NCBI RefSeq assembly: GCF_001942625.1
Contig: NZ_MLCL01000089.1
Span: 434,001-498,000, forward strand
Direction of reading: 5' to 3'
DNA: 64,000 bases
Origin: Mycobacterium syngnathidarum
Lineage (GTDB): Bacteria > Actinomycetota > Actinomycetes > Mycobacteriales > Mycobacteriaceae
Position 1 is the first letter of the stretch. Every line of letters starts with the position of its first letter. Positions 25,212 through 35,728 of this stretch are shown piece after piece. The notes under the pieces are model-generated. The model made no database searches and was not told where the DNA came from. It was given only the letters and a program-made list of their open reading frames with translations. Both the position numbers and the translations under genes were made by a program.

Positions 25212-26498
25212 ATGAGCCGCCGCAACCGCCAAAAACGCGCCGCCAAGCACAAAGAACGCCGGCGCACGTCATCCCAACAGGGACGCTGGAACACCGAACC
25301 TGAGTACGACCGTGCAGCCCTACTCAACCAGCTCACCGCAAAGCTGTACCACCGCGCGATGTGTACAGATCACGACGAGAATGCCCACGCTGCCGAACTA
25401 TTCGACGAATGCCGCTCCGCGCACGATCTCGACCTGGCCGCCGACGGCGCCATCACCGGAGCGATCAGCAAGGCATGGCAGGCCGGATGGTCACCGAATG
25501 ATCTCCACGAGTTCGCTCGTCGCCACCTGGACGCGTCCGCAGCCGGCTACCTCGCCGAGGCGATCGTTCTCGAATCCCGGCACTATGCCGTCACCACCTT
25601 GCACCCGCGGTGGCGTGCCGAGCTCGCCGCGTTGTCCACGGGCGGCGCTCCCGTCCCTCCGCTGATGTCGGACTGGGCCGACAGGCGTGCCGTCGACCGT
25701 CTCGCAGCGTTGACCTTGGTGCTGAAGATACTGCGACTGCTCGCCACCCTCCCGATCCTGGAGCCTCTGCTGCCGTTGCCCGGTGCGCACCAGCATTCGG
25801 CCGCTGTGGTGAATGCGGCCGACGCAAAAGCGCTCAGCCGAGTTCGCGGACTGCTGGCCAAGGCAGAGGCCACCAAGTTTCCCGAAGAGGCTGAAGCCCT
25901 TTCGGCCAAGGCACAAGAGCTGATGAGTCGATACTCGCTGCATCACGCAGTCCGAGAGCACGAGCGCGGGCGCAGCGCAGAGGCCGTCGCCCGGCGGATG
26001 TGGATCGACAGCCCGTACGTCATGGCCAAGTCCGCGCTCGTGCAGGCCGTGGCGACGGCCAACCGAAGCCACACGGTGTGCTCCGAGAAGCTGGGTTTCG
26101 TCGTGGTCATCGGCGTCGATTGCGACCTGGAATTCGTTGAACTGCTGGCTACTTCACTGCTGGTTCAAGCCAACCGGGCCATGCTGGCCGCCGGCCGCGG
26201 AACCCGCGGCGGGCAGACCCGGACCCGCTCGTTTCGCCAGTCATTTCTCCTCTCGTACGCCAACCGCATCGGTGAACGCCTCACCACCGCCTCTACGACC
26301 GTGGCCACCGAGATGGAGCGCGGCGCACTGCTTCCGGTACTGGCCGCCCGCAGCCAGGCGACCGAAGAGCTCAGCAACCGGCTCTTCCCAGCGACGGTGC
26401 CCCGGGAAATGACGGCGTCCAACGGCGCAGGATGGTCGGCCGGACGTATCGCAGCCGACCTTGCTCAGCTGGATGTACGCCGCCCGATCGCGGGGTGA
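25212..26498 (+). CDS. DUF2786-domain protein
   Basis: A 428-residue protein. Start ATG 25212 opens a strongly basic N-terminus (SRRNRQKRAAKHKERRRT) suggestive of nucleic-acid binding. The middle contains the DUF2786 signature: VRGLLAKAEATKFPEEAEALSAKAQELMSRYSL (near residue 215), followed by a helical region with RSFRQSFLLSYANRIGERL. This family is common in mycobacteria and phage/plasmid contexts, and its function is unknown. An in-frame 43-codon upstream extension is rejected because it lacks coding character. It lies between the repeat element and an ABC exporter operon. Confidence 0.8.
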   Translation: MSRRNRQKRAAKHKERRRTSSQQGRWNTEPEYDRAALLNQLTAKLYHRAMCTDHDENAHAAELFDECRSAHDLDLAADGAITGAISKAWQAGWSPNDLHEFARRHLDASAAGYLAEAIVLESRHYAVTTLHPRWRAELAALSTGGAPVPPLMSDWADRRAVDRLAALTLVLKILRLLATLPILEPLLPLPGAHQHSAAVVNAADAKALSRVRGLLAKAEATKFPEEAEALSAKAQELMSRYSLHHAVREHERGRSAEAVARRMWIDSPYVMAKSALVQAVATANRSHTVCSEKLGFVVVIGVDCDLEFVELLATSLLVQANRAMLAAGRGTRGGQTRTRSFRQSFLLSYANRIGERLTTASTTVATEMERGALLPVLAARSQATEELSNRLFPATVPREMTASNGAGWSAGRIAADLAQLDVRRPIAG

Positions 26499-26576
26499 TG
26501 GACACCAAATGCCCCAATAACCACCACCCGCCACAACCACCTCGGTAACGTCGAAAGCGATGCAGAGGACACCGAC

Positions 26577-27626
26577 GTGTTGATCGCGGCATTACGCGAT
26601 CTGCAGTGGCGCCGGCGGCGGTTCATGATCGCCGCGGTCGGCACCGCGTTGGTTTTCGCCATGACCCTGGTGTTGACGGGCCTGGCGAACGGTTTCCGCG
26701 TCGAAGCCGAACGCAGCGTCGACGCCCTGGGCCTCGACGCATTCATGATCAAAGAGGGCGCGGCCGGCCCCTTCCTCGGCTCGGCGCCGTTGCCGCTCAC
26801 CGACGTTCAACGTGCCGCCAAGCTGCCGGGGGTCACCACCGCGGTGCCGCTGGTGTACGGCTCGTCGACGATCCCGAACAACGGCACCCCGCGCAACGTG
26901 AACGTGTTCGGGGTGCCGGAGCAGGGCCCAGGAGCCCCGGCATTGAAGGAGGGCCGGGCACCGCACACACCCGACGAGGTCGCGGTGTCGACGACCATGG
27001 GCCAACCGATCGGCGCCGACGTCGCCATCGGCGCGTCGAATCTGCGCGTGGTCGGGTTGGTCGATGACCTCACCGCCCTGGCCGCCCAGGACAACGTCTA
27101 CCTGACCGTCCCCGGCGCCCAACAACTGCTGTTCTCCGGCCAGAAGCTGATCTCGTCGGTCGGCATCGTCGGCACCCCGGGCGCGCCGCCACCGGAATTC
27201 CGCATCGTCGACCGGGCCGGCGCGATCGACGACATGGTGCGCCCATTGCGCGGCGCCAACCAGGCGATGAGCTTGATGGCCGGCCTGCTGTGGGCCGTCG
27301 CGGCGCTGATCGTCGGCTCGGTGATCTACCTGTCCGCACTGGAACGCACCCGGGACTTCGCGGTGTTCAAGGCGGTCGGGGTGGCCACCCGCTCCATCAT
27401 GGGCGGCCTCGCGATGCAGGCGGTGACGGTCGCGTTGCTGGCCGCACTGCTGGGCGCGGGCCTCTCGCTGGTGCTCGGGCCACCGTTCCCGATGCGCTGC
27501 GACGTGCCCACCGTGGCGTTCGTCGCACTGCCGATCGTCGCCGTCGTCATCGGCCTGCTGGCCAGCGTGGCCGGGCTGCGCCGCGCGGTCACCATCGACC
27601 CAGCCCTGGCGTTCAGAGGACCCTGA
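26577..27626 (+). CDS. ABC transporter permease, FtsX/MacB-like
   Basis: A 349-residue protein. One N-terminal TM helix (FMIAAVGTALVFAMTLVLTGL, ~17-37), a ~210-residue extracytoplasmic domain, and three C-terminal TM helices (~239-258, 281-302, 315-335) give the FtsX/MacB topology; LERTRDFAVFKAVGVATRSI is the typical cytoplasmic coupling segment. It resembles Rv0072 of M. tuberculosis. The start is GTG 26577 after AGAGGAC. The ATPase gene begins two bases after its stop. The pair would export a lipid, peptide or drug; the substrate is unknown. Confidence 0.85.
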   Translation: MLIAALRDLQWRRRRFMIAAVGTALVFAMTLVLTGLANGFRVEAERSVDALGLDAFMIKEGAAGPFLGSAPLPLTDVQRAAKLPGVTTAVPLVYGSSTIPNNGTPRNVNVFGVPEQGPGAPALKEGRAPHTPDEVAVSTTMGQPIGADVAIGASNLRVVGLVDDLTALAAQDNVYLTVPGAQQLLFSGQKLISSVGIVGTPGAPPPEFRIVDRAGAIDDMVRPLRGANQAMSLMAGLLWAVAALIVGSVIYLSALERTRDFAVFKAVGVATRSIMGGLAMQAVTVALLAALLGAGLSLVLGPPFPMRCDVPTVAFVALPIVAVVIGLLASVAGLRRAVTIDPALAFRGP

Positions 27627-27627
27627 C

Positions 27628-29443
<1,816 letters not shown>

Positions 29444-29464
29444 CTACCGGGGAGGTTGCTGCGC

Positions 29465-30352
29465 ATGGCCGACGGGACAACGGGGACGGCCCAGATGCGG
29501 CCGCACTTCGAAGACATCCAAGCCCACTACGACCTCTCCGATGACTTCTTCGGGCTCTTCCAAGATCCTTCCCGCACATACAGTTGCGCGTTCTACGCGC
29601 GCGACGACATGACGCTGGAAGAAGCTCAGCTGGCCAAGATCGATCTGGCCCTCGACAAGTTGGACCTCGCGCCGGGGATGACGCTGCTGGACGTGGGCTG
29701 CGGCTGGGGTGCGCTGATGAAACGCAGCCTGGAGCGCTACGACGTCAACGTGATCGGCCTGACCCTGAGCCGCAATCAATATGCCTACTGTCAAACCCTT
29801 TTGGATCAGGCCGATACCCGCCGCTCACACTTGGTGTGCCTACAGGGCTGGGAGCAGTTCGACCAGCCGGTGGACCGCATCGCCAGCATCGAGGCGTTCG
29901 AAGCCTTCGGGAAGTCGCGCTACGCAGCCTTTTTCGACACCGCACACCGCGTGCTGCCGGCCGATGGCCGCATGGTCATCGAGACGATCTTCACCCATCC
30001 GATCAACTACTGGCGTGAGCACGGTATCGCCATCACCCTGACCGACATGAAGTTCACCCGGTTCATCGGCCGCGAGATCTTCCCCGGCGGGCAGCTGCCA
30101 TCGGATCAGGACATGCTCGAATTCTCGTCCGATGCGGGTTTTTCCACCGAAGAGCTACAGCTCATGAACGCCCACTACGTGCGAACGCTGGACACCTGGG
30201 CCGCCAACCTGGTCGCCCACCGCGACGAGGCGATCGCCGTGACCTCCGAGGAGGTCTACGACCGTTACATGCGCTACATCACCGGCTGCGCCGACTTCTT
30301 CCGCCGCGGGATCTCCGAAGTCGCGCAGTTCACCTTCGCCAAACGGCCCTAA
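29465..30352 (+). CDS. Cyclopropane mycolic acid synthase (CmaA/MmaA-like)
   Basis: A 295-residue SAM-dependent methyltransferase of the CMAS family: HYDLSDDFFGLFQDPSRTYSCAFY, MTLLDVGCGWGALMKRSLERYDVNVIGLTLSRNQ (SAM motif), and the C-terminal ADFFRRGISEVAQFTFAKRP. Such enzymes add cyclopropane rings or methyl branches to the meromycolate chain. The bicarbonate-binding glutamate region (IVIETIF-like) is present. ATG 29465 has GGGGAGG upstream. It is flanked by a decayed paralogue and a convergent ketosynthase whose stop codon overlaps its own by four bases. Confidence 0.92.
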   Translation: MADGTTGTAQMRPHFEDIQAHYDLSDDFFGLFQDPSRTYSCAFYARDDMTLEEAQLAKIDLALDKLDLAPGMTLLDVGCGWGALMKRSLERYDVNVIGLTLSRNQYAYCQTLLDQADTRRSHLVCLQGWEQFDQPVDRIASIEAFEAFGKSRYAAFFDTAHRVLPADGRMVIETIFTHPINYWREHGIAITLTDMKFTRFIGREIFPGGQLPSDQDMLEFSSDAGFSTEELQLMNAHYVRTLDTWAANLVAHRDEAIAVTSEEVYDRYMRYITGCADFFRRGISEVAQFTFAKRP

Positions 30353-31596
30353 CCGGCGCCGAAGACCAATGCGACGTTGTTACCGCCGAATCCGAACGAG
30401 TTGTTGATCGCGTACTGGTAGGTGCCGCGGCGGGGTTGATCGACAACCACGTCGAGGTCGATCTGCGGGTCACGGTTTTTCAGGTTCAAGGTGGGCGGGA
30501 TGGCCCCGTCGCGCAAGGCCTGTACGGTCAGCACCGCCTCCACGGCCCCGGCCGATCCCAGCGAATGTCCCAGCGCCGCCTTCGGCGCGTACACCGCGGG
30601 CATCGCGCGCCCCAGCGCCCGGTGGATGGCCCGCGCCTCGGCGGCATCCCCACAGACGGTGCCGGTCGCGTGGGCATTGACGTGATCGATGTCGGCCGGG
30701 CTGAGACCGGCCAGCTCAACGGCCCGGGTGATGGCATCGGCGGCGCGCTCGCCGGTCGGATCGGGCCGGATCGGGTGATAGCCGTCGCTGGTGATGCCGC
30801 AGCCCATCAGCCGGGCCAGGATCGGCGCAGCACGCGCCTTGGCGTGCTCCTCGGTTTCGATCAGCAGCAGCGCGCCGGCCTCACCGAACACCATGCCGTC
30901 GCGGTGGCTGTCGAACGGCCGGCATGCGGCCGCCGGGTCGTCGTTGTACGTCGACATGAAGCCGCACTGCGCGAATGCCGCGATGGGCACCGCCTCGATG
31001 CAGGTCTCGACGCCACCGCAGATCGCGACGTCGGCGTCACCCAGGATGATTTGTCGCCACGCCTGCGCGATCGCCGCCGCACCCGACGCGTCGGCCATCA
31101 CCGGCGACATCACCCCGGCCTTCGCCTGCCGCTGCAGGGCCACCGCCACCGCCGGCGCATTCGGCATGTACTTCTGGATCGACGTCGGCGCCACGGCCCG
31201 CAGGCCCTTCTCCTTCCAGGTGTCGTACTGCAGGATCATTTCCTCGGTGGTGCCCAATGCCAGGCCGATCGACACCATCAGCCGGCGGGTGTCGATTTCG
31301 GGGGAGCCGGCGCTCTCCCACAGCCGACGCCCCAGCACCGTGGACATCTGGCCCATATACGAAAGCCTGCGCCGTTCAACCCGGCCCAGGATGTCCTCGA
31401 AGTTCTCGGTCAGCTGCCCGGCGATACGCACCGGGAAGTCGAACTCCTCGACGAACGGCTTGTCCAGGGTGCGGATGCCGCTTCGGCCCTCCAACAACAG
31501 CGCCCACGTGTCCTCGGCATCGGCCGCAAGAGAGGTAGTCGATGCGATCGCGGTGACGACGACATCGGCGAATGGACCTGCGGCATTCGCGGGCAT
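30349..31596 (-). CDS. KasA/KasB-like beta-ketoacyl-ACP synthase lacking the catalytic cysteine
   Basis: A 415-residue thiolase-fold ketosynthase, very like the FAS-II KasA/KasB proteins of mycolate synthesis over its full length. The catalytic His and Lys are present: NAHATGT (H309), PKAALGHS (K339, H344). The nucleophile position, normally SACSSG/SACASG, reads MADASG, with Asp169 (codon GAC) in place of Cys. Condensation by the normal acyl-enzyme mechanism is therefore not expected. It may be a decarboxylase-like KS, a chain-length partner, or a decaying gene. The neighbouring mycolate cyclopropane synthase suggests a cell-wall lipid context. Confidence 0.85.
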   Translation of the reverse strand: MPANAAGPFADVVVTAIASTTSLAADAEDTWALLLEGRSGIRTLDKPFVEEFDFPVRIAGQLTENFEDILGRVERRRLSYMGQMSTVLGRRLWESAGSPEIDTRRLMVSIGLALGTTEEMILQYDTWKEKGLRAVAPTSIQKYMPNAPAVAVALQRQAKAGVMSPVMADASGAAAIAQAWRQIILGDADVAICGGVETCIEAVPIAAFAQCGFMSTYNDDPAAACRPFDSHRDGMVFGEAGALLLIETEEHAKARAAPILARLMGCGITSDGYHPIRPDPTGERAADAITRAVELAGLSPADIDHVNAHATGTVCGDAAEARAIHRALGRAMPAVYAPKAALGHSLGSAGAVEAVLTVQALRDGAIPPTLNLKNRDPQIDLDVVVDQPRRGTYQYAINNSFGFGGNNVALVFGAG

Positions 31597-31704
31597 CTTC
31601 TGAGTTTCCTGATTCTCCTTTGTGAGCCGAACACCTGCGAGAAAGTAATTCCCACTTTAGAACTGCATATACCCACTTACATCCGATTTGTCAGACTGGA
31701 GAAC

Positions 31705-32538
31705 ATGACCGAACCCGACACCCGCGTCGCGGTCTACCTCGACTTCGACAACATCGTCATATCCCGCTACGACCAGGTCAACGGCCGCAACTCGTTCCAG
31801 AAAGACAAGGCCAAAGGCCTGGAACCGGACAAGCTCGCCAAGGCCACGGTCGACGTCGCCGCCATCTTGGACTTCGCCTCCTCCTTCGGCACCCTGGTGC
31901 TCACCCGCGCCTACGCGGACTGGTCGGCCGACGTCAACGCCGGCTACCGCGAGCAACTGGTCGGGCGCGCCGTCGACCTGGTGCAGCTGTTCCCCGCGGC
32001 CGCCTACGGCAAGAACGGCGCCGACATCCGGCTGGCGGTCGACACGGTCGAGGACATGTTCCGGCTCCCCGACCTCACCCACGTGGTGATCGTCGCCGGC
32101 GACTCCGACTACATCCCCCTGGCCCAGCGCTGTAAACGGCTGGGCCGCTACGTGGTCGGCATCGGGGTGGCCGGATCGTCGAGCCGGGTGCTGGCCGCCG
32201 CGTGCGACGAGTTCGTCGTCTACGACGCGCTTCCCGGCATTCCCGCACTCACTCCGCAGCCTGAACCCAAGCCGCAGAAGCGCACCCGCAAAACCGCCGA
32301 GCCCGACCCACAGGCCCAAGCCACCGCGCTACTCACCCGGGCCCTGCAGATCGGCCTGGAAAAAGACGATGTCGAGTGGCTGCACAACTCCGCGGTCAAG
32401 GCACAGATGAAGCGGATGGACCCGTCCTTCAGTGAGAAGTCGTTGGGGTTCAAGTCGTTCAGCGATTTCCTGCGGTCGCGTTCCAAAGTGGTCGAGCTGG
32501 ACGAGAGTTCGACGACGCGCATGGTCAAGCTGCGCTGA
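31705..32538 (+). CDS. NYN-domain protein with C-terminal OST-HTH/LOTUS-like region
   Basis: A 277-residue protein. NYN (PIN-like) nuclease signatures: VAVYLDFDNI near the start, GKNGADIRLAVDTVEDM and HVVIVAGDSDYIPLAQRCKRLGRYVVGIG, with the acidic residues expected of this nuclease fold. The C-terminal ~75 residues (ALLTRALQIGLEKDDVEWLHNSAVKAQMKRMDPSFSEKSLGFKSFSDFLRS) match an OST-HTH/LOTUS RNA-binding domain. It is likely an RNA-processing ribonuclease. The start at ATG 31705 is preceded by CTGGAGAAC; a long open frame upstream is antisense to the ketosynthase. The 108 bases shared with the divergent ketosynthase gene are AT-rich and probably hold both promoters. Confidence 0.85.
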   Translation: MTEPDTRVAVYLDFDNIVISRYDQVNGRNSFQKDKAKGLEPDKLAKATVDVAAILDFASSFGTLVLTRAYADWSADVNAGYREQLVGRAVDLVQLFPAAAYGKNGADIRLAVDTVEDMFRLPDLTHVVIVAGDSDYIPLAQRCKRLGRYVVGIGVAGSSSRVLAAACDEFVVYDALPGIPALTPQPEPKPQKRTRKTAEPDPQAQATALLTRALQIGLEKDDVEWLHNSAVKAQMKRMDPSFSEKSLGFKSFSDFLRSRSKVVELDESSTTRMVKLR

Positions 32539-32543
32539 CTCCC

Positions 32544-34040
32544 TCACACCCCCAACCGCCCCGACAATCGGTTCAGCCGGTCCAGGCTCGCCCCGTCGAG
32601 CCCGGTGAACGAAGCCGTTTTCCCTCGCGAGGAATACTTCAGCCGGATCGCGTCGAGACTCGCAACAGACGAGGCGTCCCACACCGACACACCCGACATG
32701 TCGATCACCACCTCGGCGGGATCATCGGCGTAGTCGAACTGGTGCACCAGATCATTGCTGGACACAAAGAACAGGTCTCCGCGGACCCGATACGTTCGCA
32801 CACCGTCCGGTCCCGTCAGCGCCGTCACCGAGGTGAAGTGCGCCACCCGGCGGGCAAAGGCGACCATCGCCGCAAGCACACCGAGTGACACCCCGATGGC
32901 GAGATTCCCGGTGACGACCGTCGCGATGACGGTGACCACCATGATCAGGGTTTCACTGCGCGGCAGCATCTTCAAGGTCCGCGGCGTCACACTGTGCCAG
33001 TCGAAGGTCGCGAACGACACCACGATCATCACCGCCACCAACGCGGCCATCGGGATGCGGCCGACGAGATCTCCCAGAGCCACCACGAGGATCAAGACGA
33101 ACAACCCGGTCAGCAAGGTGGAAAGTCGTGTCCTGGCCCCAGCCACCTTGACATTCATCATGGTCTGCCCGATCACCGCGCAGCCGCCCATGCCGCCGAA
33201 GACCGCGGTGACAACGTTGGCCATCCCCTGCCCACATGCTTCACGGGTCTTGTTGGACGGAGTGTCGGTGATGTCGTCGACGAGCTTGGCCGTCATCAGC
33301 GATTCCAGCAGCCCGACCAGTGCCGCCCCCAACGCGTAGGGCGCGATCACCTGCAAGGTGTGCAGGGTCAGCGGAACCTGCGGAAACCCGGGTACCGGTA
33401 GCGAATCAGGCAGTGCCCCTTGATCTCCCACGTCGGGCACGTTCCAGCCGAAGATCATGACGGCGACGGTCAACACAAACACCACCACCAGCGGTGCGGG
33501 TACCGCCGTGGTCAGCTTGGGCAGCGCCACCATGATCGCGACCCCCGCCGCGGTCAGCACATACACCAGCCACGGCACGTCGACCAAGTGGCGCAATTGC
33601 GACACCAACACCAAGATGGCCAGCGCGTTGACGAAGCCGACCATCACACTGCGCGGGATGAACCTCATCAGCTTGGCCACTCCGAATGCCGCCAGCAGCA
33701 TCTGGAGCACACCCGCCAGCAGGATGGTGGCGACGAGGTACCCCACCCCGAATTCCCGGGACACCGGCGCGACGACCAACGCAACCGCCGCGGTGGCGGC
33801 CGTGATCATCGCGGGCCGTCCGCCGGTGAAGGCGATGGTGATGGCCATCGTCACCGTCGAGAACAGACCCACGCGGGGGTCGACGCCGGCGATCACCGAG
33901 AATGCGATCGCCTCGGGAATCAACGCCAGGGCCACCACCAGACCGGCCAGCACCTCGGTGCGCAGCACGGCCGGCGAGCGCAGCGACGGCCCGGCGGCAC
34001 CGGTCGAGGGCGCGCGAAATCCAGGCAGGGTGATACTCAT
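32544..34040 (-). CDS. SulP-family anion permease with STAS domain
   Basis: A 498-residue SLC26/SulP transporter: about 10-12 TM helices, starting near SPAVLRTEVLAGLVVALALIPEAIAF, with VDPRVGLFSTVT and a GGMGGCAVIGQT-type loop. A C-terminal STAS domain (VRTYRVRGDLFFVSSNDL ... VVIDMSGVSVWDASSVASLD) follows. It probably moves sulfate or bicarbonate. ATG 34040 has AAGGAG upstream; the open frame extends 83 codons further, but this lies between genes. It is the last gene of a four-gene unit with the sulfonate-type ABC importer, with gaps of ~30 bases, supporting a sulfur-uptake role. Confidence 0.9.
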   Translation of the reverse strand: MSITLPGFRAPSTGAAGPSLRSPAVLRTEVLAGLVVALALIPEAIAFSVIAGVDPRVGLFSTVTMAITIAFTGGRPAMITAATAAVALVVAPVSREFGVGYLVATILLAGVLQMLLAAFGVAKLMRFIPRSVMVGFVNALAILVLVSQLRHLVDVPWLVYVLTAAGVAIMVALPKLTTAVPAPLVVVFVLTVAVMIFGWNVPDVGDQGALPDSLPVPGFPQVPLTLHTLQVIAPYALGAALVGLLESLMTAKLVDDITDTPSNKTREACGQGMANVVTAVFGGMGGCAVIGQTMMNVKVAGARTRLSTLLTGLFVLILVVALGDLVGRIPMAALVAVMIVVSFATFDWHSVTPRTLKMLPRSETLIMVVTVIATVVTGNLAIGVSLGVLAAMVAFARRVAHFTSVTALTGPDGVRTYRVRGDLFFVSSNDLVHQFDYADDPAEVVIDMSGVSVWDASSVASLDAIRLKYSSRGKTASFTGLDGASLDRLNRLSGRLGV

Positions 34041-34069
34041 CGAAACTCCTTGACGGACAGTAAGATCGG

Positions 34070-34819
34070 CTATGCGGCGGGGCGATGACCGAGGAAATCC
34101 AGGATGTCGCGGCGCCGCCGCTGATAGGACTCCTCGAACTGCGCCTCGGGCGTGCGTGGTTTCTCGATGGTGAGGACATCGGCGACCGTGGCCGGCCGGT
34201 GGCTCAACAGGACGATCCGGTCGGCCAGCAGCAGAGCTTCGTCGACATCGTGGGTGACGAACAGCAGCGTCATCTTCTGGGTCTCCCACACCGATGTCAG
34301 CAGCTGCTGCATCTCCAGCCGGGTCTGGGCGTCCAGCGCGCCGAACGGCTCGTCCATCAACATCACCCGCGGCTCACAGGCCAACGTACGGGCCAGTTGG
34401 ACCCGCTGGCGCATGCCACCCGAGAGCTGACTGGGCAGGTGATCCAGATACTCGCCGAGCCCCACCTGTTCCAACCGGGCGGCGGCCGTCGCCTTGAGTT
34501 CCTTGCCGCGAATGCCTCGGAGTTTGAGCGGAAACTGCACGTTCTTGAGCGCGGAGCGCCACGGGAACAGTGCGTCCTCCTGGAACACCATGGCGCACTG
34601 CGCGGCATTGCCGGTGACGGGCGCACCATCGACGGTCGCGGTGCCGCCCATCGGTTCCAGCAGACCGGCCAAGGCCCGCAGAATTGTCGACTTGCCGCAG
34701 CCGGACGGACCGAGGAACACCACGACTTCGCCGGGTTCGATCTTGAGGGTGATATTCGCTGCGACAACGCCATTGAAGCCGAGTTGCAGGTCCTGGAGGT
34801 CGACGGCGCCGGCGCTCAT
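34070..34819 (-). CDS. ABC transporter ATPase, nitrate/sulfonate/taurine type
   Basis: A 249-residue ATPase: Walker A GPSGCGKST, Q-loop MVFQEDALFPWRS, signature LSGGMRQRVQLARTL, Walker B VMLMDEPFGALD, H-loop LFVTHDVDEAL. The SsuB/TauB class (COG1116) is clear. ATG 34819 overlaps the stop of the permease (ATGA). It energises the importer made with the permease and binding protein upstream. Confidence 0.93.
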   Translation of the reverse strand: MSAGAVDLQDLQLGFNGVVAANITLKIEPGEVVVFLGPSGCGKSTILRALAGLLEPMGGTATVDGAPVTGNAAQCAMVFQEDALFPWRSALKNVQFPLKLRGIRGKELKATAAARLEQVGLGEYLDHLPSQLSGGMRQRVQLARTLACEPRVMLMDEPFGALDAQTRLEMQQLLTSVWETQKMTLLFVTHDVDEALLLADRIVLLSHRPATVADVLTIEKPRTPEAQFEESYQRRRRDILDFLGHRPAA

Positions 34820-35703
34820 CGGGCGGCCCTCGGCAGCCAGCGGTTGACCCGCCGTCCGACCCGCTCGACCAGCCAGGCGGTGCCCAGCCCCAGCGCACCG
34901 ATGGAGATCATGCCGACGACAACGCCTGCGTAGTCGAGCAGACCGTAGGCCTGCCAGGTGTAGTACCCGATGCCGAACTGCCCCGAGATCATCTCGGCAC
35001 TGACGACACAGATCCATGCCACGCCCATCGCCACCGAGAGACCGGCGAAGATACCGGGCAGCGCCCCCGGGATGATCACATGGAACAGCAACGACATCCG
35101 CCCGGCACCCATCGTCTGCGCCGCCTCCTCCCAGACCTTCGGCATGGAGTCCATGGCGTGGATGGTGCTGACCACTACCGGGAAGAATGCCGCGAAGAAC
35201 GTGATGAACACGATGCCCTGCTCGCTGGACGGGAACAGCAAGATGGTCAGCGGCACCAGCGCTATCGCCGGGATGGGGCGAATCAATTCGATGAAGGGCC
35301 GCAGCGCCATCCGGGCGATCTCCGACCGCCCGACCAGCACACCCAACCCGATGCCCACCACCGCGGCCAGACCGAAGCCGAGCAGGATCCGCTGCAGGCT
35401 GGCCAGCAGATCGTCGTAGTAGCTGCCCGAGCTGACCCGGGCCAGCAGCGCCTGCAGCACCGCTTCCGGCGCAGGCATTCGATTGAACCGTAGCCAGGCG
35501 ACCACATTGTTGGTGGTCAACAGGTGCCAGGCCACCAGGAAGATCGCGATCGGGATCAGCGGCAGCACCAATGCCGGTGCCCGGCGGGAAACGGACTCGG
35601 GTACGACGTCAGCCAGACTGTGCCGCACCGACTTTCCGTTCCGATTGGCCGACGACCACAACTTTGGTGGCGCGATGGTCGGCCGGATCATGAGATCAGT
35701 CAT
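34816..35703 (-). CDS. ABC transporter permease, SsuC/TauC type
   Basis: A 295-residue inner-membrane protein with about six TM helices and the EAA-type loop MGAGRMSLLFHVIIPGALPGIFAGL. It matches the BPD_transp_1 fold of nitrate/sulfonate/taurine importers. ATG 35703 lies 26 bases after the end of the binding-protein gene. Its start leaves the cytoplasmic N-terminus at TDLMIRPTIAPPKLW. The ATPase overlaps its 3' end by four bases. Confidence 0.92.
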   Translation of the reverse strand: MTDLMIRPTIAPPKLWSSANRNGKSVRHSLADVVPESVSRRAPALVLPLIPIAIFLVAWHLLTTNNVVAWLRFNRMPAPEAVLQALLARVSSGSYYDDLLASLQRILLGFGLAAVVGIGLGVLVGRSEIARMALRPFIELIRPIPAIALVPLTILLFPSSEQGIVFITFFAAFFPVVVSTIHAMDSMPKVWEEAAQTMGAGRMSLLFHVIIPGALPGIFAGLSVAMGVAWICVVSAEMISGQFGIGYYTWQAYGLLDYAGVVVGMISIGALGLGTAWLVERVGRRVNRWLPRAAR

Positions 35704-35728
35704 GCGATTTCCTTTCTCGGTGGATGGA

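Noticed and set aside
30436..31704. A long in-frame N-terminal extension of the NYN protein
   Set aside because: It is antisense to the ketosynthase; the NYN domain begins at 31705 with its own ribosome site.
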